In this document: in pieces, positions 44,713-54,394 of the stretch
Layout of the letters: each line of letters starts with the position of its first letter
Position numbering within the stretch: position 1 is the stretch's first letter
Assembly (NCBI GenBank): GCA_945861875.1
Contig: CAMAWC010000003.1
Location: 1-64,000 of the forward strand
Source of the DNA: Bordetella parapertussis
GTDB taxonomy: Bacteria; Pseudomonadota; Gammaproteobacteria; Burkholderiales; SG8-39
Length of the DNA: 64,000 nucleotides
Direction: 5' to 3'
Notes under the pieces: generated by a model
Database searches by the model: none
What the model was told of the DNA's origin: nothing
Seen by the model: the letters and a program-made list of their open reading frames with translations, nothing else
Made by a program: the position numbers and the translations under genes

Positions 44713-45675
44713 ATGAACCCGATTAAATGGCTGTTCGCAGCGGCGCTTTTCGCGCTCCCCATACTCGCCCATGCGCAGGCCTATCCGTCCAAGCCGGTGC
44801 GCATCCTGGTCGGGTTCTCTCCCGGCGGCGTGCCCGACATCGCCGCGCGCATCCTGGCGCAAAAACTCACCGAGGCCTGGAAGCAGCCGGTGCTGGTGGA
44901 AAACCGCCTTGGTGCCGGCAGCAATATCGCGGCGCAGGCGGTGGCGGGCGCGGCCCCCGACGGCTACACGCTGTTGTCGGTGTCCTCGGCCCACGCCATT
45001 GCGCCGGCGATTTATCCCAAGCTGGGATTTGACGTGCTCAAGGATTTTTCCGGTATCACGCTCACCGCGACCGGCCCCGCGCTGCTGGTGGTCTCGCCCA
45101 AGCTGGGCGTAAAGAATGTCGCCGAGCTGATTGCGCTGGCCAAGTCAAAACCGGGGCAACTCAATTATTCCTCGGCCGGTGTGGGTAGCGGCTCACACTT
45201 TGCCGTCGAGTTGCTCAAGGCGCAGACCGGTATCGACGTGGTGCACGTGCCCTTCAAGGGCATACCCGAGGCGCTGACCGAAACGGTTACCGGCCGCGTG
45301 GATTTTTTTGTTTCTCCCTTTGCCAGCGCCATCAACCTGGTGAAAGACGGCAGGGCCAAGGCCATCGCCGTGACCAGTGCAAAACGCATGGCCGAACTGC
45401 CCGACATGCCCACGGTCGCCGAATCGGGCGCGCCGGGCTACCTCTGGGTGTTCTGGTACGGACTGCTCGCGCCGGCCAAGACGCCGGCGGCGCTAATAAA
45501 CCAGCTCAATGCCGATGTCACACGCATCCTCAAGGAGTCCGAAGTAAAGGCACGCCTCGCGCCGCTGGGCACCGAGCCGGCGACCAGCACGCCCGAGGCC
45601 TTCGACAAAATGATCGCCGAAGAAGTGGCGAGCTTTACGCGCGTGGCCAGGGCGGCGAATATCAAGGTGGATTGA
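44713..45675 (+). CDS. TTT-family (Bug) periplasmic substrate-binding protein
   Basis: Receptor of 320 residues, signal 'MNPIKWLFAAALFALPILAH' ending at 'AQ', then 'PVRILVGFSPGGVPDIAA', 'APDGYTLLSVSS' and 'HVPFKGIPE'. The track start at 44371 runs through two repeats and is wrong; ATG 44713 has GGAA upstream. The next receptor gene begins 66 bases later. Confidence 0.92.
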   Translation: MNPIKWLFAAALFALPILAHAQAYPSKPVRILVGFSPGGVPDIAARILAQKLTEAWKQPVLVENRLGAGSNIAAQAVAGAAPDGYTLLSVSSAHAIAPAIYPKLGFDVLKDFSGITLTATGPALLVVSPKLGVKNVAELIALAKSKPGQLNYSSAGVGSGSHFAVELLKAQTGIDVVHVPFKGIPEALTETVTGRVDFFVSPFASAINLVKDGRAKAIAVTSAKRMAELPDMPTVAESGAPGYLWVFWYGLLAPAKTPAALINQLNADVTRILKESEVKARLAPLGTEPATSTPEAFDKMIAEEVASFTRVARAANIKVD

Positions 45676-45741
45676 CGGCTGCGCCGGTCTTTTTTGGTAA
45701 TGGCGGGAAATGCTGTAGATTGGCGGCGAGGAGGAGTCAAC

Positions 45742-46722
45742 ATGAAAACATTAAAAATCGCCGCCGCAGCGCTGGCCCTGACCCTGGCCTGCGCATCCCA
45801 GGCGCTGGCCCAGGCCCAGGCCTACCCGAACAAACCCATCCGCCTGGTGGTGCCGTGGCCACCGGGGCAGGCCACCGATCTTGCCGCGCGCATCGTCGGC
45901 ATCAAGATCAGCGAGTCGCTGGGACAGCCGGTGGTGGTGGACAATCGCGCCGGCGCCGGCGGCACACTTGGCACCGACATTGCCTCCAAGGCGGCGCCCG
46001 ACGGCTACACGCTGCTTGCCGGATCGAGCGGGCCGGTGTCGATCAGCCCGCTGCTGCAAACGGTGCCCTACGACCCGGCGAAGGCTTTCGCGCCGGTCAG
46101 CCTGATCGCCACGGTGCCCTACATCCTGGTCACCCATCCGTCTTTTCCGGCCAATAACGCACGCGAGCTGATAGGGCTCTTGAAGGCCAATCCGGGCAAG
46201 TACACCTTTTCTTCATCAGGCACCGGTGCGACCGGGCATCTGGTGGGCGAACTGTTCAACGCCACGGCCGGGGTGCAGGTCTTGCACATACCATACAAGG
46301 GCGCGACGCCTTCGCTCACGGACATCATGAACGGCAACGTCGGCTACAGCTTTGAAACCCTCGCCGCGGTGGTCGGACCGATCAAGTCCGGACGCTTGAA
46401 GGCGCTGGCCACTTCGGGGGCGCGGCGCAGTGCGGCGCTGCCCGATGTGCCGACCGTTGCCGAGTCGGCCGGCATGCCCGATTTCGCCATGGCGGCATGG
46501 ATAGGCTACCTGATGCCGGCCGGCACGCCGCCAGAGGTGCTTGCGCGCCTGAGCGCCGAGGTGCAAAAAGCCATGCAGGCGCCGGACCTGAAGGAGCGCT
46601 ATCTTGCCCTGGGCATGGACCCGGTGGCCAACACACCCGAGGAACTGGGCGCGCTGATGGTGCGCGAGCGCGAACGCTACAGCACGATTATCAAGCGGGC
46701 CAACATCAAGCTGGAGCAATAA
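45742..46722 (+). CDS. TTT-family (Bug) periplasmic substrate-binding protein
   Basis: Receptor of 326 residues with signal 'MKTLKIAAAALALTLACASQ' ending near 'ALAQAQ', and 'PIRLVVPWPPGQATDLAA' (GGxxD replaced by GQATD), 'APDGYTLLAGSS' and 'HIPYKGATP'. GGAGGAG precedes ATG 45742. It is the third of a plus-strand receptor series and converges on the next one. Confidence 0.93.
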   Translation: MKTLKIAAAALALTLACASQALAQAQAYPNKPIRLVVPWPPGQATDLAARIVGIKISESLGQPVVVDNRAGAGGTLGTDIASKAAPDGYTLLAGSSGPVSISPLLQTVPYDPAKAFAPVSLIATVPYILVTHPSFPANNARELIGLLKANPGKYTFSSSGTGATGHLVGELFNATAGVQVLHIPYKGATPSLTDIMNGNVGYSFETLAAVVGPIKSGRLKALATSGARRSAALPDVPTVAESAGMPDFAMAAWIGYLMPAGTPPEVLARLSAEVQKAMQAPDLKERYLALGMDPVANTPEELGALMVRERERYSTIIKRANIKLEQ

Positions 46723-46782
46723 GCGCGACTGCGCGCAATTCAAGCCAGGCGGATCGGGCCTGGCCCGCCGGGGTCAGTGGCG

Positions 46783-47781
46783 TCAGTCGAGCTTGATGCC
46801 CAGTTCTTGAATGATGGGACGGAACTGCGCGACCTGTTTGCGCAGCATGGCGTCCTGCTCAGCCGGCGTTGAGCCGACCGCCTCGGCGGAGATTTCGTTG
46901 AGGCGTTTCATTACTTCCGGGTGACGCACGGCCGCCGCGGTTTCGCGCTGCAAGCGGTCGATGATGTCGCGCGGGGTTTTGGCCGGGGCGAACAGGCCGT
47001 TCCAGCCGTCGGCCTCGATTTTGGGCATGCCCATTTCGCGCACGGTCGGCACATCGGGAAGCGCCGGGATGCGCGTCGCCGATACGGTTGCCAGTGCCTT
47101 CAGCGTGCCCTTTTTAATGTCACCGATGGACGAGGACAACTGGTCGCCGCCGACTTGTATGCGCCCGGCGAGCAATTCTTGCTTCAGCGGGGCGGCGCCC
47201 TTGTACGGGATGTGGGTCATCTCGATTTTTTCCTCGCGTTTGATCACTTCGCCGACCACATGCATGAACGAGCCGGGTCCGGTGGAACCGTAGTTGTATT
47301 TCAGCGTGCTGTCTTTTTGCAACAGGGTTGCCAGTTCGCGCAGGTTGTTGGCCGGCACGCTGGGGTGCACCATGATTACCAGCGGCACGTTGGCGGCTAT
47401 GGATATGCCGGCGAAGTCGGTGTCGATGTTGTAGGGCGCGCGATTGGCCAGGGCGAGGGCGACCGATGCGAGCGGGAAGGTGATGTTGTGCATCAGTATG
47501 GTGTAGCCGTCGGGGGCGGCCTTGGCGACCGCATCGGCGCCGATCGAGCCGCCGGCGCCGGCGCGGTTTTCCACCAGCACCGGCTGGCCCATGGTCTCGG
47601 TCATGCGCTGCGCCACCAGGCGCGCGATGATGTCGGTGGTGCCGCCCGCCGGGAAGGGCACGATGATCTTGATCGGCCGGCTCGGGTAGGCCTGTGCCAG
47701 CGCGCCGGTCGGTATCGCAGCGCTCAGGGTGAGCGCGAGGGCGCAGAGTGCGGCCCGCAGGACTGCTTTTGTTGAAACCAT
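46783..47781 (-). CDS. TTT-family (Bug) periplasmic substrate-binding protein
   Basis: Receptor of 332 residues with signal 'MVSTKAVLRAALCALALTLS' ending near 'GALAQ', and 'PIKIIVPFPAGGTTDIIA', 'APDGYTILMHNI' and 'HIPYKGAAP'. GGGAGG precedes ATG 47781. It is transcribed against the previous receptor and in line with the next one. Confidence 0.93.
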   Translation of the reverse strand: MVSTKAVLRAALCALALTLSAAIPTGALAQAYPSRPIKIIVPFPAGGTTDIIARLVAQRMTETMGQPVLVENRAGAGGSIGADAVAKAAPDGYTILMHNITFPLASVALALANRAPYNIDTDFAGISIAANVPLVIMVHPSVPANNLRELATLLQKDSTLKYNYGSTGPGSFMHVVGEVIKREEKIEMTHIPYKGAAPLKQELLAGRIQVGGDQLSSSIGDIKKGTLKALATVSATRIPALPDVPTVREMGMPKIEADGWNGLFAPAKTPRDIIDRLQRETAAAVRHPEVMKRLNEISAEAVGSTPAEQDAMLRKQVAQFRPIIQELGIKLD

Positions 47782-47907
47782 GGTTTCCTCCCGGTATTTT
47801 TTTGTATGTATTCCGGAGTTAGATACTACGCCTGTCCGGAGCCTCGCACAGTGGGGCGTTCGCCGTGCAACTGCGCGCCCGGCGCAAGGTCGAAGTGGTC
47901 GAGGGAC

Positions 47908-48879
47908 CTAGTTGGCGACGATACCGGCCGCGCGTATCAGTTTGCCGTAGCGCGCCACGTCACTGCGTATCAGATTGCCGAATTCGACCGGGCCGTCGCC
48001 CGACAATTCAAAGCCCAGCGTCGAGAGCTTGGCACGCACCGACGGATTGGCGATGGCCCTGGCAAACTCGGTATGCAGTTTGCGGATCACCTCGGGCGGC
48101 GTGCCCGCCGGTGCGACCACGCCGTTCCAGGCGGCGTAGCCGTAGCCGGGAACACCGGCTTCGGCGATCGTCGGCACATCGGGCATCGCGGCCGAGCGCC
48201 TGGGCGTGCTGATGCCAAGCGCGCGCAGCTTGCCGTCCTTGACCAGCGATATGACATTGGACATGCCCGAGAACATCACCGGCACATGGCCGGCCAGCAC
48301 GTCGGCCAGGGCCGGGCCCATGGACTTGTAGGGCACGTGCGTCATGCGCACACCGCTCGCCTCCATGAAAAACTCCATCGCCAGGTGTTGCGCGGCGCCG
48401 GCGCCGGTGGAGGAAAAATTGATGCTGTCGGGCTTGCCCTTGGCCATTGCAATCAGCTCGGCGAGATTCTTTGCCGGGAAGGCCGGATTGACCACCAGCA
48501 CCAGCGGAACGGTGGAGAACAGCGTTACCGGCAGGAAATCTTTCAGCGGGTCGTAGGGCAGCTTGGCGTACATCGCCGGGTTGGCCGCCATGATGCCGTC
48601 GTTGGGCATGAACAGGGTGTAGCCGTCGGGCGCCGAGCGCGCCACCGCTTCGGCGGCGATGATGCCGTTGGCGCCGGTGCGGTTGTCTATGATCACCGCC
48701 TGGCCGACCTGCTCGGCCACCTGTGCGCCGACCACCCTGGCGATGGTATCGACCGCGCTGCCGGTGCCAAAGGGCACGATGATGCGAACCGGCTTGTCGG
48801 GAAAAGTCTGGCCGGCGGCGAGGTTGGCGAAGCACAGTAGTGTGGCGGTCAATAGCGTGGCAAGACGGCGCAAAATCAT
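47908..48879 (-). CDS. TTT-family (Bug) periplasmic substrate-binding protein
   Basis: Receptor of 323 residues. Signal 'MILRRLATLLTATLLCFANL' ends near 'AAGQ', then 'PVRIIVPFGTGSAVDTIA', 'APDGYTLFMPND' and 'HVPYKSMGP', where the usual glycine after the lysine is serine. ATG 48879 with GGAAA upstream is preferred to the track start at 48978. It is divergent from an MmgE/PrpD gene, with which it may share regulation. Confidence 0.92.
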   Translation of the reverse strand: MILRRLATLLTATLLCFANLAAGQTFPDKPVRIIVPFGTGSAVDTIARVVGAQVAEQVGQAVIIDNRTGANGIIAAEAVARSAPDGYTLFMPNDGIMAANPAMYAKLPYDPLKDFLPVTLFSTVPLVLVVNPAFPAKNLAELIAMAKGKPDSINFSSTGAGAAQHLAMEFFMEASGVRMTHVPYKSMGPALADVLAGHVPVMFSGMSNVISLVKDGKLRALGISTPRRSAAMPDVPTIAEAGVPGYGYAAWNGVVAPAGTPPEVIRKLHTEFARAIANPSVRAKLSTLGFELSGDGPVEFGNLIRSDVARYGKLIRAAGIVAN

Positions 48880-48989
48880 GATGATTTCCGGTGAGTTGGG
48901 GGGGCGGGTCATTGTAGACTGTGCCGGAGGCAATTCACAATTCAAGGTTTGCATTTTGCAATGGCAGCCGGATCGCAATGGAGCGAGGC

Positions 48990-50366
48990 ATGAGCAGCGA
49001 CAATATGAGCAGCGACACGACGACCTATCTGGACCAGCTGGCTGAATTTGCCAACCGCACGCAACTGGCCGACGTCTCGCCTGCAGCGCTCGCTTATCTG
49101 CGCGCCATCCTCGCGGACACGCTTGCCGCCTGCGCCGTTGGCAACCGCGAACCGGAAATGCGGGCCTTGCTGGCCAGGCAGTTACCGCAGGTGGCGCCCG
49201 GATTCGCCAGCGTGTTCGGCTCGGGGAAGCGTCTGAACCCCATGGACGCGGCGGCGCTCAACGCCGCCGCCGGCTGCTGGCTGGAGCTCGATGAGGGCAA
49301 TCTGGCCACCAACGGCCATCCGGGCATACAGGTGATTCCCGCCGTGCTGGCGGCGGCGCAGCAGATGGGCAGCTCGGGTGAGCAATTGCTGCTCGCCTGC
49401 GCCCTTGGTTACGAAATCTGCGGCCGCATCGGGGCGGCCTGCGACATGCGCATGGAAATCCACCCGCACGGCACCTATGGCGTGGTCGGTGCCGCCGTCG
49501 CCGTGGCCCGCCTGCAGGGGCTGGAGCCGGCACGCATGCGCGAACTGATCAGCCTCGCCGGCTCGTCGCCCATCGCCGGCAACCGCCGCAGCATGAAAGA
49601 CGGCGCCACGCTGCGCAACTGGTACGCCGCGCACAGCGCGCTGATGGGGCAGATGGCGGTGCGCCTGGTGGATGCGGGCTTTACCGGGCCGAGCGACGGC
49701 GTGGCGGCGACCTGCGACGAGGTGTTGTTCGACAATTTCCGCCCCGACGAGGTGGTGCGCGACCTGGGCAGGCGCTGGTTTCTCGCCGAGGGCTATATCA
49801 AGCTCTATCCCTGCGGCCGGCCCATCCACGCCGCCATAGACGCGTTGCGCATGGCGCTGGCCAGGGCGAAGTCACCGGTTCGTCCGGAGGACATCGAGCA
49901 GATCAGCGTACGCGGCTTCAAGTTCATCATTTTTCTCAATCGCAAGGATATCCGCAACGCTTTCGCAACGCGTTTTTCGACGCCTTTTGCCTTGGCTGCG
50001 GTGACGGTGAAGGGCAGCCACGGCCTGGAGTGCTTTACCGACGCTACGGCCGCCGATCCGGTCATCAACGCGCTGATGCAGCGCGTGGAAATGAGTGAAG
50101 TGCCCGCATACAGCGCGCAGTTTCCGGGCAAGCAGTTATGCGACGTGGCCATCCTGCTAAAGGACGGCACCCGGCTCGAAGGCCGTTGCGAGACCATACG
50201 CGGCGAAGCGGCCAACCCGGCCGAACCGGCGGAGTATCGCGACAAGTTTTTTGCCATCGCCAGACCGGTCTGGGGCGAGGCCTTGTCAGAGCGCGTTTAT
50301 GCTGATGCGCTGAACATGGAAAAACTTGGCAATGTGCGCCAGCTGGCCGGGGGCGCGGATTTGTAA
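48990..50366 (+). CDS. MmgE/PrpD-family protein (dehydratase or isomerase)
   Basis: MmgE/PrpD-fold protein of 458 residues. The all-helical N-terminal domain includes 'ILADTLAACAVGNREPEMRA' and 'ELDEGNLATNGHPGIQVIPA', quoted as 'LDEGNLATNGHPG'; the second domain follows 'EGYIKLYPCGRPIHAAIDA'. Characterised relatives are 2-methylcitrate dehydratase, cis-aconitate decarboxylase and iminodisuccinate epimerase. ATG 48990 has GGAG six bases upstream. The substrate is not predictable; the position next to carboxylate receptors suggests a di- or tricarboxylic acid. Confidence 0.9.
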   Translation: MSSDNMSSDTTTYLDQLAEFANRTQLADVSPAALAYLRAILADTLAACAVGNREPEMRALLARQLPQVAPGFASVFGSGKRLNPMDAAALNAAAGCWLELDEGNLATNGHPGIQVIPAVLAAAQQMGSSGEQLLLACALGYEICGRIGAACDMRMEIHPHGTYGVVGAAVAVARLQGLEPARMRELISLAGSSPIAGNRRSMKDGATLRNWYAAHSALMGQMAVRLVDAGFTGPSDGVAATCDEVLFDNFRPDEVVRDLGRRWFLAEGYIKLYPCGRPIHAAIDALRMALARAKSPVRPEDIEQISVRGFKFIIFLNRKDIRNAFATRFSTPFALAAVTVKGSHGLECFTDATAADPVINALMQRVEMSEVPAYSAQFPGKQLCDVAILLKDGTRLEGRCETIRGEAANPAEPAEYRDKFFAIARPVWGEALSERVYADALNMEKLGNVRQLAGGADL

Positions 50367-50426
50367 CCGTGCTGCGCCTGGACTTGGGTTGGCAGCTGAG
50401 ATATCGCGGCTACGTTCAGCTTGAAG

Positions 50427-51719
50427 TCATGTCCAGGCGTGTCCAATGCGCTGCTCGACCCATAGCGCGACGGCGAGCAAGTGATCATCGCGGTGGAATC
50501 CACCGATGAATTTTGTGCCCACGGGCAGGCCCTTCGGCCCTTTGTGCGTCGGCAGTGATATTGCCGGTGCGTGCAGGAAAGTCCACATGCTCTGCCAGCG
50601 CTGATCTCCGGTTGCGGAAAGTCCCTCGGGTGCCTCGCCGGCGGCGCTTGGAACCAGCAGCGCGTCGCAGTCACCGAGTACGGAGGGAAATGCCGCGCGG
50701 CACGCCGCCGCAGTGGCGAGGTCATCAAGATAGTCTTCGTAGCGGTGGTCGCGGCCGATCTCGAGGTATTGCTGGAGTTTCTCGCTCAACATTTCGCGGT
50801 GATTGTTCCATTCCCACGCCAATGCCCGGAAGAATTCATATGACAGCACCCTCCAGTGCGCCGCAGCCATGCTCGCAAAAAGCGGCGGTAATTCAATGCT
50901 TGTGACGCGCGCGCCCGCTGTGGCGAGTTTCGCCCCCATGTCATGGACCGCCTCGATCGATTCCGGGCTGGTTTCATTCCAGAGGTGCGTTCGGGCGATG
51001 GCAATGCGCGGCGGCCTTAGGAGGACGGTGGTGCCAACAGCCGGCCGGCCGTTGAGTACGGCATTGACCAGTGCAATGTCATTGACTGAGCGCGCCATGC
51101 ACCCGATGGTGTCAAGCGATTCGGACTCGGACATCACCCCGGCGCGATTGACCAGCCCGTAGCTGGGTTTCCAGCCGACTACGCCGCAAAATGCCGCGGG
51201 ACGGATCACCGAACCGGCGGTCTGGGTGCCGATGCCGGCCGGTACCATCAGGTCGGCCACCGCCGCGGCGGTACCGCTCGATGATCCCCCCGGCGTGTGC
51301 GCAGTATGGTGAGGGTTACGCGTCAGGTTCGGCTGCATGGCGGCAAATTCGGTCGTGACGGTTTTCCCGAGGATTACCGCACCGGCTGCCCGCAGCAGTC
51401 CTACCGAGGCGGCGTCGGCCCGCGGCTGGTTGCCGTCGTAGATGGGAGAGCCCATGCCGGTGGGCATATCGGCGGTGTTGAAGATGTCTTTAACTGCGAT
51501 GGGTACCCCATGCAGCAGACCGCTTCGCTCGGCAGAGTCGTCCCGCTCACGCGCCTGGAGGAGTGCCTTTTCCGCCGACAGGTACGCCCAAGCGTGCACC
51601 ACGGGTTCACGCGTCGCGATGCGTTCGAGGCAATCCTGTACCAGGTCCACGGAGGAAATACCGCCAGAAGCTATGCGCCGTGCGGCGTCAGTGGCCGAGA
51701 GGTGGTTTAAGTTCGTCAT
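50427..51719 (-). CDS. Amidase-signature family hydrolase
   Basis: Amidase of 430 residues with K77 in 'VPIAVKDIFNT', the cis-serine in 'TPGGSSSGTAAA' and the nucleophile in 'GTQTAGSVIRPAAF', where QTAGS replaces the common DTGGS. No AtzG-like small gene accompanies it, unlike the amidase at 21185. It converges on the MmgE/PrpD gene and is divergent from the glutamine synthetase cluster. The substrate is unknown. Confidence 0.9.
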   Translation of the reverse strand: MTNLNHLSATDAARRIASGGISSVDLVQDCLERIATREPVVHAWAYLSAEKALLQARERDDSAERSGLLHGVPIAVKDIFNTADMPTGMGSPIYDGNQPRADAASVGLLRAAGAVILGKTVTTEFAAMQPNLTRNPHHTAHTPGGSSSGTAAAVADLMVPAGIGTQTAGSVIRPAAFCGVVGWKPSYGLVNRAGVMSESESLDTIGCMARSVNDIALVNAVLNGRPAVGTTVLLRPPRIAIARTHLWNETSPESIEAVHDMGAKLATAGARVTSIELPPLFASMAAAHWRVLSYEFFRALAWEWNNHREMLSEKLQQYLEIGRDHRYEDYLDDLATAAACRAAFPSVLGDCDALLVPSAAGEAPEGLSATGDQRWQSMWTFLHAPAISLPTHKGPKGLPVGTKFIGGFHRDDHLLAVALWVEQRIGHAWT

Positions 51720-52172
51720 AGTTTGAATATATCAAATCCTGTTCCCAAAGTTCTGGTGATGAAAAATCGGAGATTGGCGCGAAGCTTGCTCATGCAGGAC
51801 TATGGTGCGGCGCGTCGCAAGCTTGAATCTGCTCGAAGTGTAGACGCAATTGGGGACCAGGCGGGAGGCGGCATACAGGTGTCCAGCGGTTGCACCGTGA
51901 CCGCTTTGGCGCTGTCAACCCAGGCAATTGGTGCACTGCCAGCAGGCAGGGCGACCAGGTTTTGCACCATTGATGGGCGGGAGCGGTGTTGCTTGGCGAC
52001 GGGTACTCCTGAGCTTTTCTTATAGGTATTAGCGGTCTAGCTGCTCGTTGCCGGTTGAGGAAAAAAATTCGAGTTATAACTTGTTATGCCGTGTTAAAGA
52101 TGTTTAAATTAATCGGTTAGTTAAATTTGAATAAGTGCACGCAGCAGATTACCTAATCCGAGGGGAATACCA
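51720..52172. other. 453-base AT-richer intergenic region before the amine-type cluster
   Basis: The only ORF (51723-52025) has no recognisable domain and poor composition. The last 120 bases are clearly richer in A and T and contain 'ATAACTTGTTAT' (52076-52087), five-base arms around TT. The promoter for the large plus-strand cluster should be here, but I could not place a -35/-10 pair. GAGGGG before GTG 52173 is a good ribosome site. Confidence 0.5.
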
Positions 52173-53558
52173 GTGAACGACCCGAGACTGATCGCCGAAA
52201 CGAAACGCCAGTTGACCGCCAAGGGAGTGGAGTACTGCCTTGCGGCTTACGTTGATGGTCATGGCGTGCCGAAAACCAAGACCGTGCCTATGGCCTATTT
52301 TGAAAAAATGGCAAAAGGCTCCGAACTCTTCACCGTCGGTGCCCTCGAGGGCCTCGGCTTGATCGGTCCGCAAAAAGACGAATGTGCGGCGGTCCCCGAT
52401 CTGTCCAATCCAGTCATTCTTCCTTGGGACAAGCGATTCGCCTGGTTTGCCAGCGACCTTTACTACCATGGTGAGCCGTACGTAAATTGCCCCAGGGTCG
52501 CGCTGAAGCGTGTTTTGGCGAAGACCGCTGCAGCCAAGCAGGTGTTCAACCTTGGTGTCGAGCCCGAGTTTTACGTGTTCCGCAAGTCTGCCGGCGGCTT
52601 TGAGCCCATGGCGACGAGCCGTTTTTTGGGGCCGACTCCCGCATACGATGCCGACCAGACGATGCAGTCGTTCGCTTTCCTCGACCCGATCGTGAGGTAC
52701 ATGAACGAACTGGGCTGGGGCGTCTATTCGTTCGACCAGGAGGGGGGGCGCGGCCAGTATGAGCTGGATTTTGCCTATGCCGATGCGCTCAAGACCTGTG
52801 ACAGGCTGATATTTTTGCGTTTTATGGCAAAGCAGGTGGCCCGCTCCATTGGATGCGTTGCGAGCTTCATGCCCAAGCCGTTCAGCGATGATTTTCGTTC
52901 CGGCGCCCACTACAACATGTCTTTGGCCGACGCAAAGTCAAAGGTCAACCTGTTTGAGCCGAAACGTTCCGCGCCGGGCAAGCTGGCGAAGCGCTACGGT
53001 ATCGAGATTGCCGACATCGCCCTCCACTTTTCAGCGGGACTGTTGGCGCATGCGCCGGCATTGACGGCGCTTTCCTGTCCGACCTTCAATTCCTACAAGG
53101 GGCTGGTTTCTCAGGGAGACATGGCAGACATGTCCTGGGCGCCGGTAATGCGGTGCTATGGCCGCAACAACCGTTCCGCGATGCTCCGATTGCCGATGAA
53201 CCGCTATTGCATCGAGAACCGTTCCCCGGATATCAGCACGAACTATTACCTGACGGCGGCGTTTTCCCTCGCGGCCGGCATGGAGGGCATGAAAAAACAG
53301 TCCGATCCGGGCGCGCCCTGGAACGAGAACCTGTACGAACTCGAAGGCGGGCGCACGACCCGCTCACAGCCCATGCCCGAGCGTCTGCCACGTACGCTCA
53401 TCGAAGCCCTTGATGCGTTCGGGACGGACCCCTTGATCGTCGACACCTTTGGGGCGGAGTTCCGGGATATTTATTTGAAACAAAAGACAAAGGAATGGGA
53501 GCAGGCCTTCTACAAAATTTCCGATGAAGAGCGGCACAGCGCGATGGAATACATTTGA
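52173..53558 (+). CDS. glnT: Type III glutamine synthetase-like (GlnT/GmaS family) amide ligase
   Basis: ATP-dependent glutamate-amine ligase fold of 461 residues. Active-site segments are 'GVEPEFYVF', 'DQEGGRGQYELDFAYAD' (metal site; family form E..GQ.E), 'FRSGAHYNMSLAD' (ammonium/metal site), 'FNSYKGLV' and the nucleotide loop 'NRSAMLRLP'. NCBI-style names call this type III glutamate-ammonia ligase; relatives include N-methylglutamate-pathway GmaS and amine glutamylases. As the first gene of a catabolic cluster, it may attach glutamate to an amine or assimilate released ammonia. Confidence 0.87.
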   Translation: MNDPRLIAETKRQLTAKGVEYCLAAYVDGHGVPKTKTVPMAYFEKMAKGSELFTVGALEGLGLIGPQKDECAAVPDLSNPVILPWDKRFAWFASDLYYHGEPYVNCPRVALKRVLAKTAAAKQVFNLGVEPEFYVFRKSAGGFEPMATSRFLGPTPAYDADQTMQSFAFLDPIVRYMNELGWGVYSFDQEGGRGQYELDFAYADALKTCDRLIFLRFMAKQVARSIGCVASFMPKPFSDDFRSGAHYNMSLADAKSKVNLFEPKRSAPGKLAKRYGIEIADIALHFSAGLLAHAPALTALSCPTFNSYKGLVSQGDMADMSWAPVMRCYGRNNRSAMLRLPMNRYCIENRSPDISTNYYLTAAFSLAAGMEGMKKQSDPGAPWNENLYELEGGRTTRSQPMPERLPRTLIEALDAFGTDPLIVDTFGAEFRDIYLKQKTKEWEQAFYKISDEERHSAMEYI

Positions 53559-53571
53559 GGCGCAGAGGGGC

Positions 53572-54210
53572 ATGAACTCGCCCAATGCCAGTATCCAGCT
53601 CTACACGGCCGCTACCGGAAACGGCCGTCGGGCGACCATCATGCTCGAGGAGTGCGGGCTGCCGTATGTTGCCCACGTCATTCCCATCGGCAAGGCCGCG
53701 GTCAAGCCGTTCGAATTTTTGCGCATCAATCCGCACGGAACAGTGCCGCTGATTGTCGATCCGGGGGGCGAACATGGACGGGACGTGGTGTTGCGCCAGT
53801 CAAGCGCCATCCTGCTGTATCTGGCGGAAAAGTCTGGAAAGCTGCTGCCGCGGGATCCGGCCGCGCGGGCCGTGATGTTCGAATGGATGATGTTCGCCGT
53901 GACCGACGTTGTCGGGTCAAACACGGCGATGTACCAGACAATGACCGAGTTTCCCGACAACGCGCCCGGCGTGGTCGAGTTTTTCCGGCGCCAATTGGTG
54001 GAATTCCTGCGTGTTTGCGACGCGAGACTGGCTCAATCAGAGTATCTGGCCGGAGCGGAAATGAGCATCGCCGACATCGCGCTTTTTCCGGTGTTCGTGA
54101 GCAGGGCAGCCTTGGTAGAGGAGTCGGACGGGCTGGACAATTTCAAGCGATGGGCGGCGGCAATCGGCGCCAGGGCGGGTGTACGGCGCGCACTTGCCGT
54201 GGGAACCTGA
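53572..54210 (+). CDS. Glutathione S-transferase family protein
   Basis: GST of 212 residues with an N-terminal thioredoxin-like domain ('IQLYTAATGNGRRATIMLEE', 'NPHGTVPLIVD', 'RQSSAILLYLAEKSGKLLP') and a helical C-terminal domain ('AEMSIADIALFPVF'). This matches the Nu/YfcG-like group, which often has disulfide or peroxide activity and is common in catabolic clusters. ATG 53572 follows GAGGGG, 13 bases after the glnT stop. Its role could be detoxification of a reactive intermediate. Confidence 0.88.
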   Translation: MNSPNASIQLYTAATGNGRRATIMLEECGLPYVAHVIPIGKAAVKPFEFLRINPHGTVPLIVDPGGEHGRDVVLRQSSAILLYLAEKSGKLLPRDPAARAVMFEWMMFAVTDVVGSNTAMYQTMTEFPDNAPGVVEFFRRQLVEFLRVCDARLAQSEYLAGAEMSIADIALFPVFVSRAALVEESDGLDNFKRWAAAIGARAGVRRALAVGT

Positions 54211-54284
54211 AGGCCGTGCCTTTCATCAAAAGTGCGCGCAAGCGACGACGGTATTGGGTTTTTTAAACTTCCGGGTATTGCATG

Positions 54285-54300
54285 GTTCGCATATACGAAC
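54285..54300. promoter_or_regulatory. Near-perfect 16-bp palindrome, putative operator
   Basis: 'GTTCGCATATACGAAC' has one mismatched pair. It sits in the 184-base gap upstream of the ABC receptor gene. The GTTCG...CGAAC form resembles operators of IclR-type regulators; the TetR regulator of this cluster is another candidate. Confidence 0.5.
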
Positions 54301-54394
54301 GACGTGGAACAAGCAAACCGGGCGGGAAGCATGACTTTATGGCAGGCCTTTGTGGCAGACGGGTTCGACTCGACAACACCTCTGGGAGAATGAC

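Noticed and set aside
50375-50439. Inverted repeat CGCCTGGAC/GTCCAGGCG as a terminator between convergent genes
   Set aside because: The arms are 47 bases apart, one lies inside the amidase coding end, and no T-run follows.
51723-52025. 100-codon plus-strand ORF before glnT
   Set aside because: No domain, mixed composition and a start overlapping the amidase promoter side; probably non-coding.
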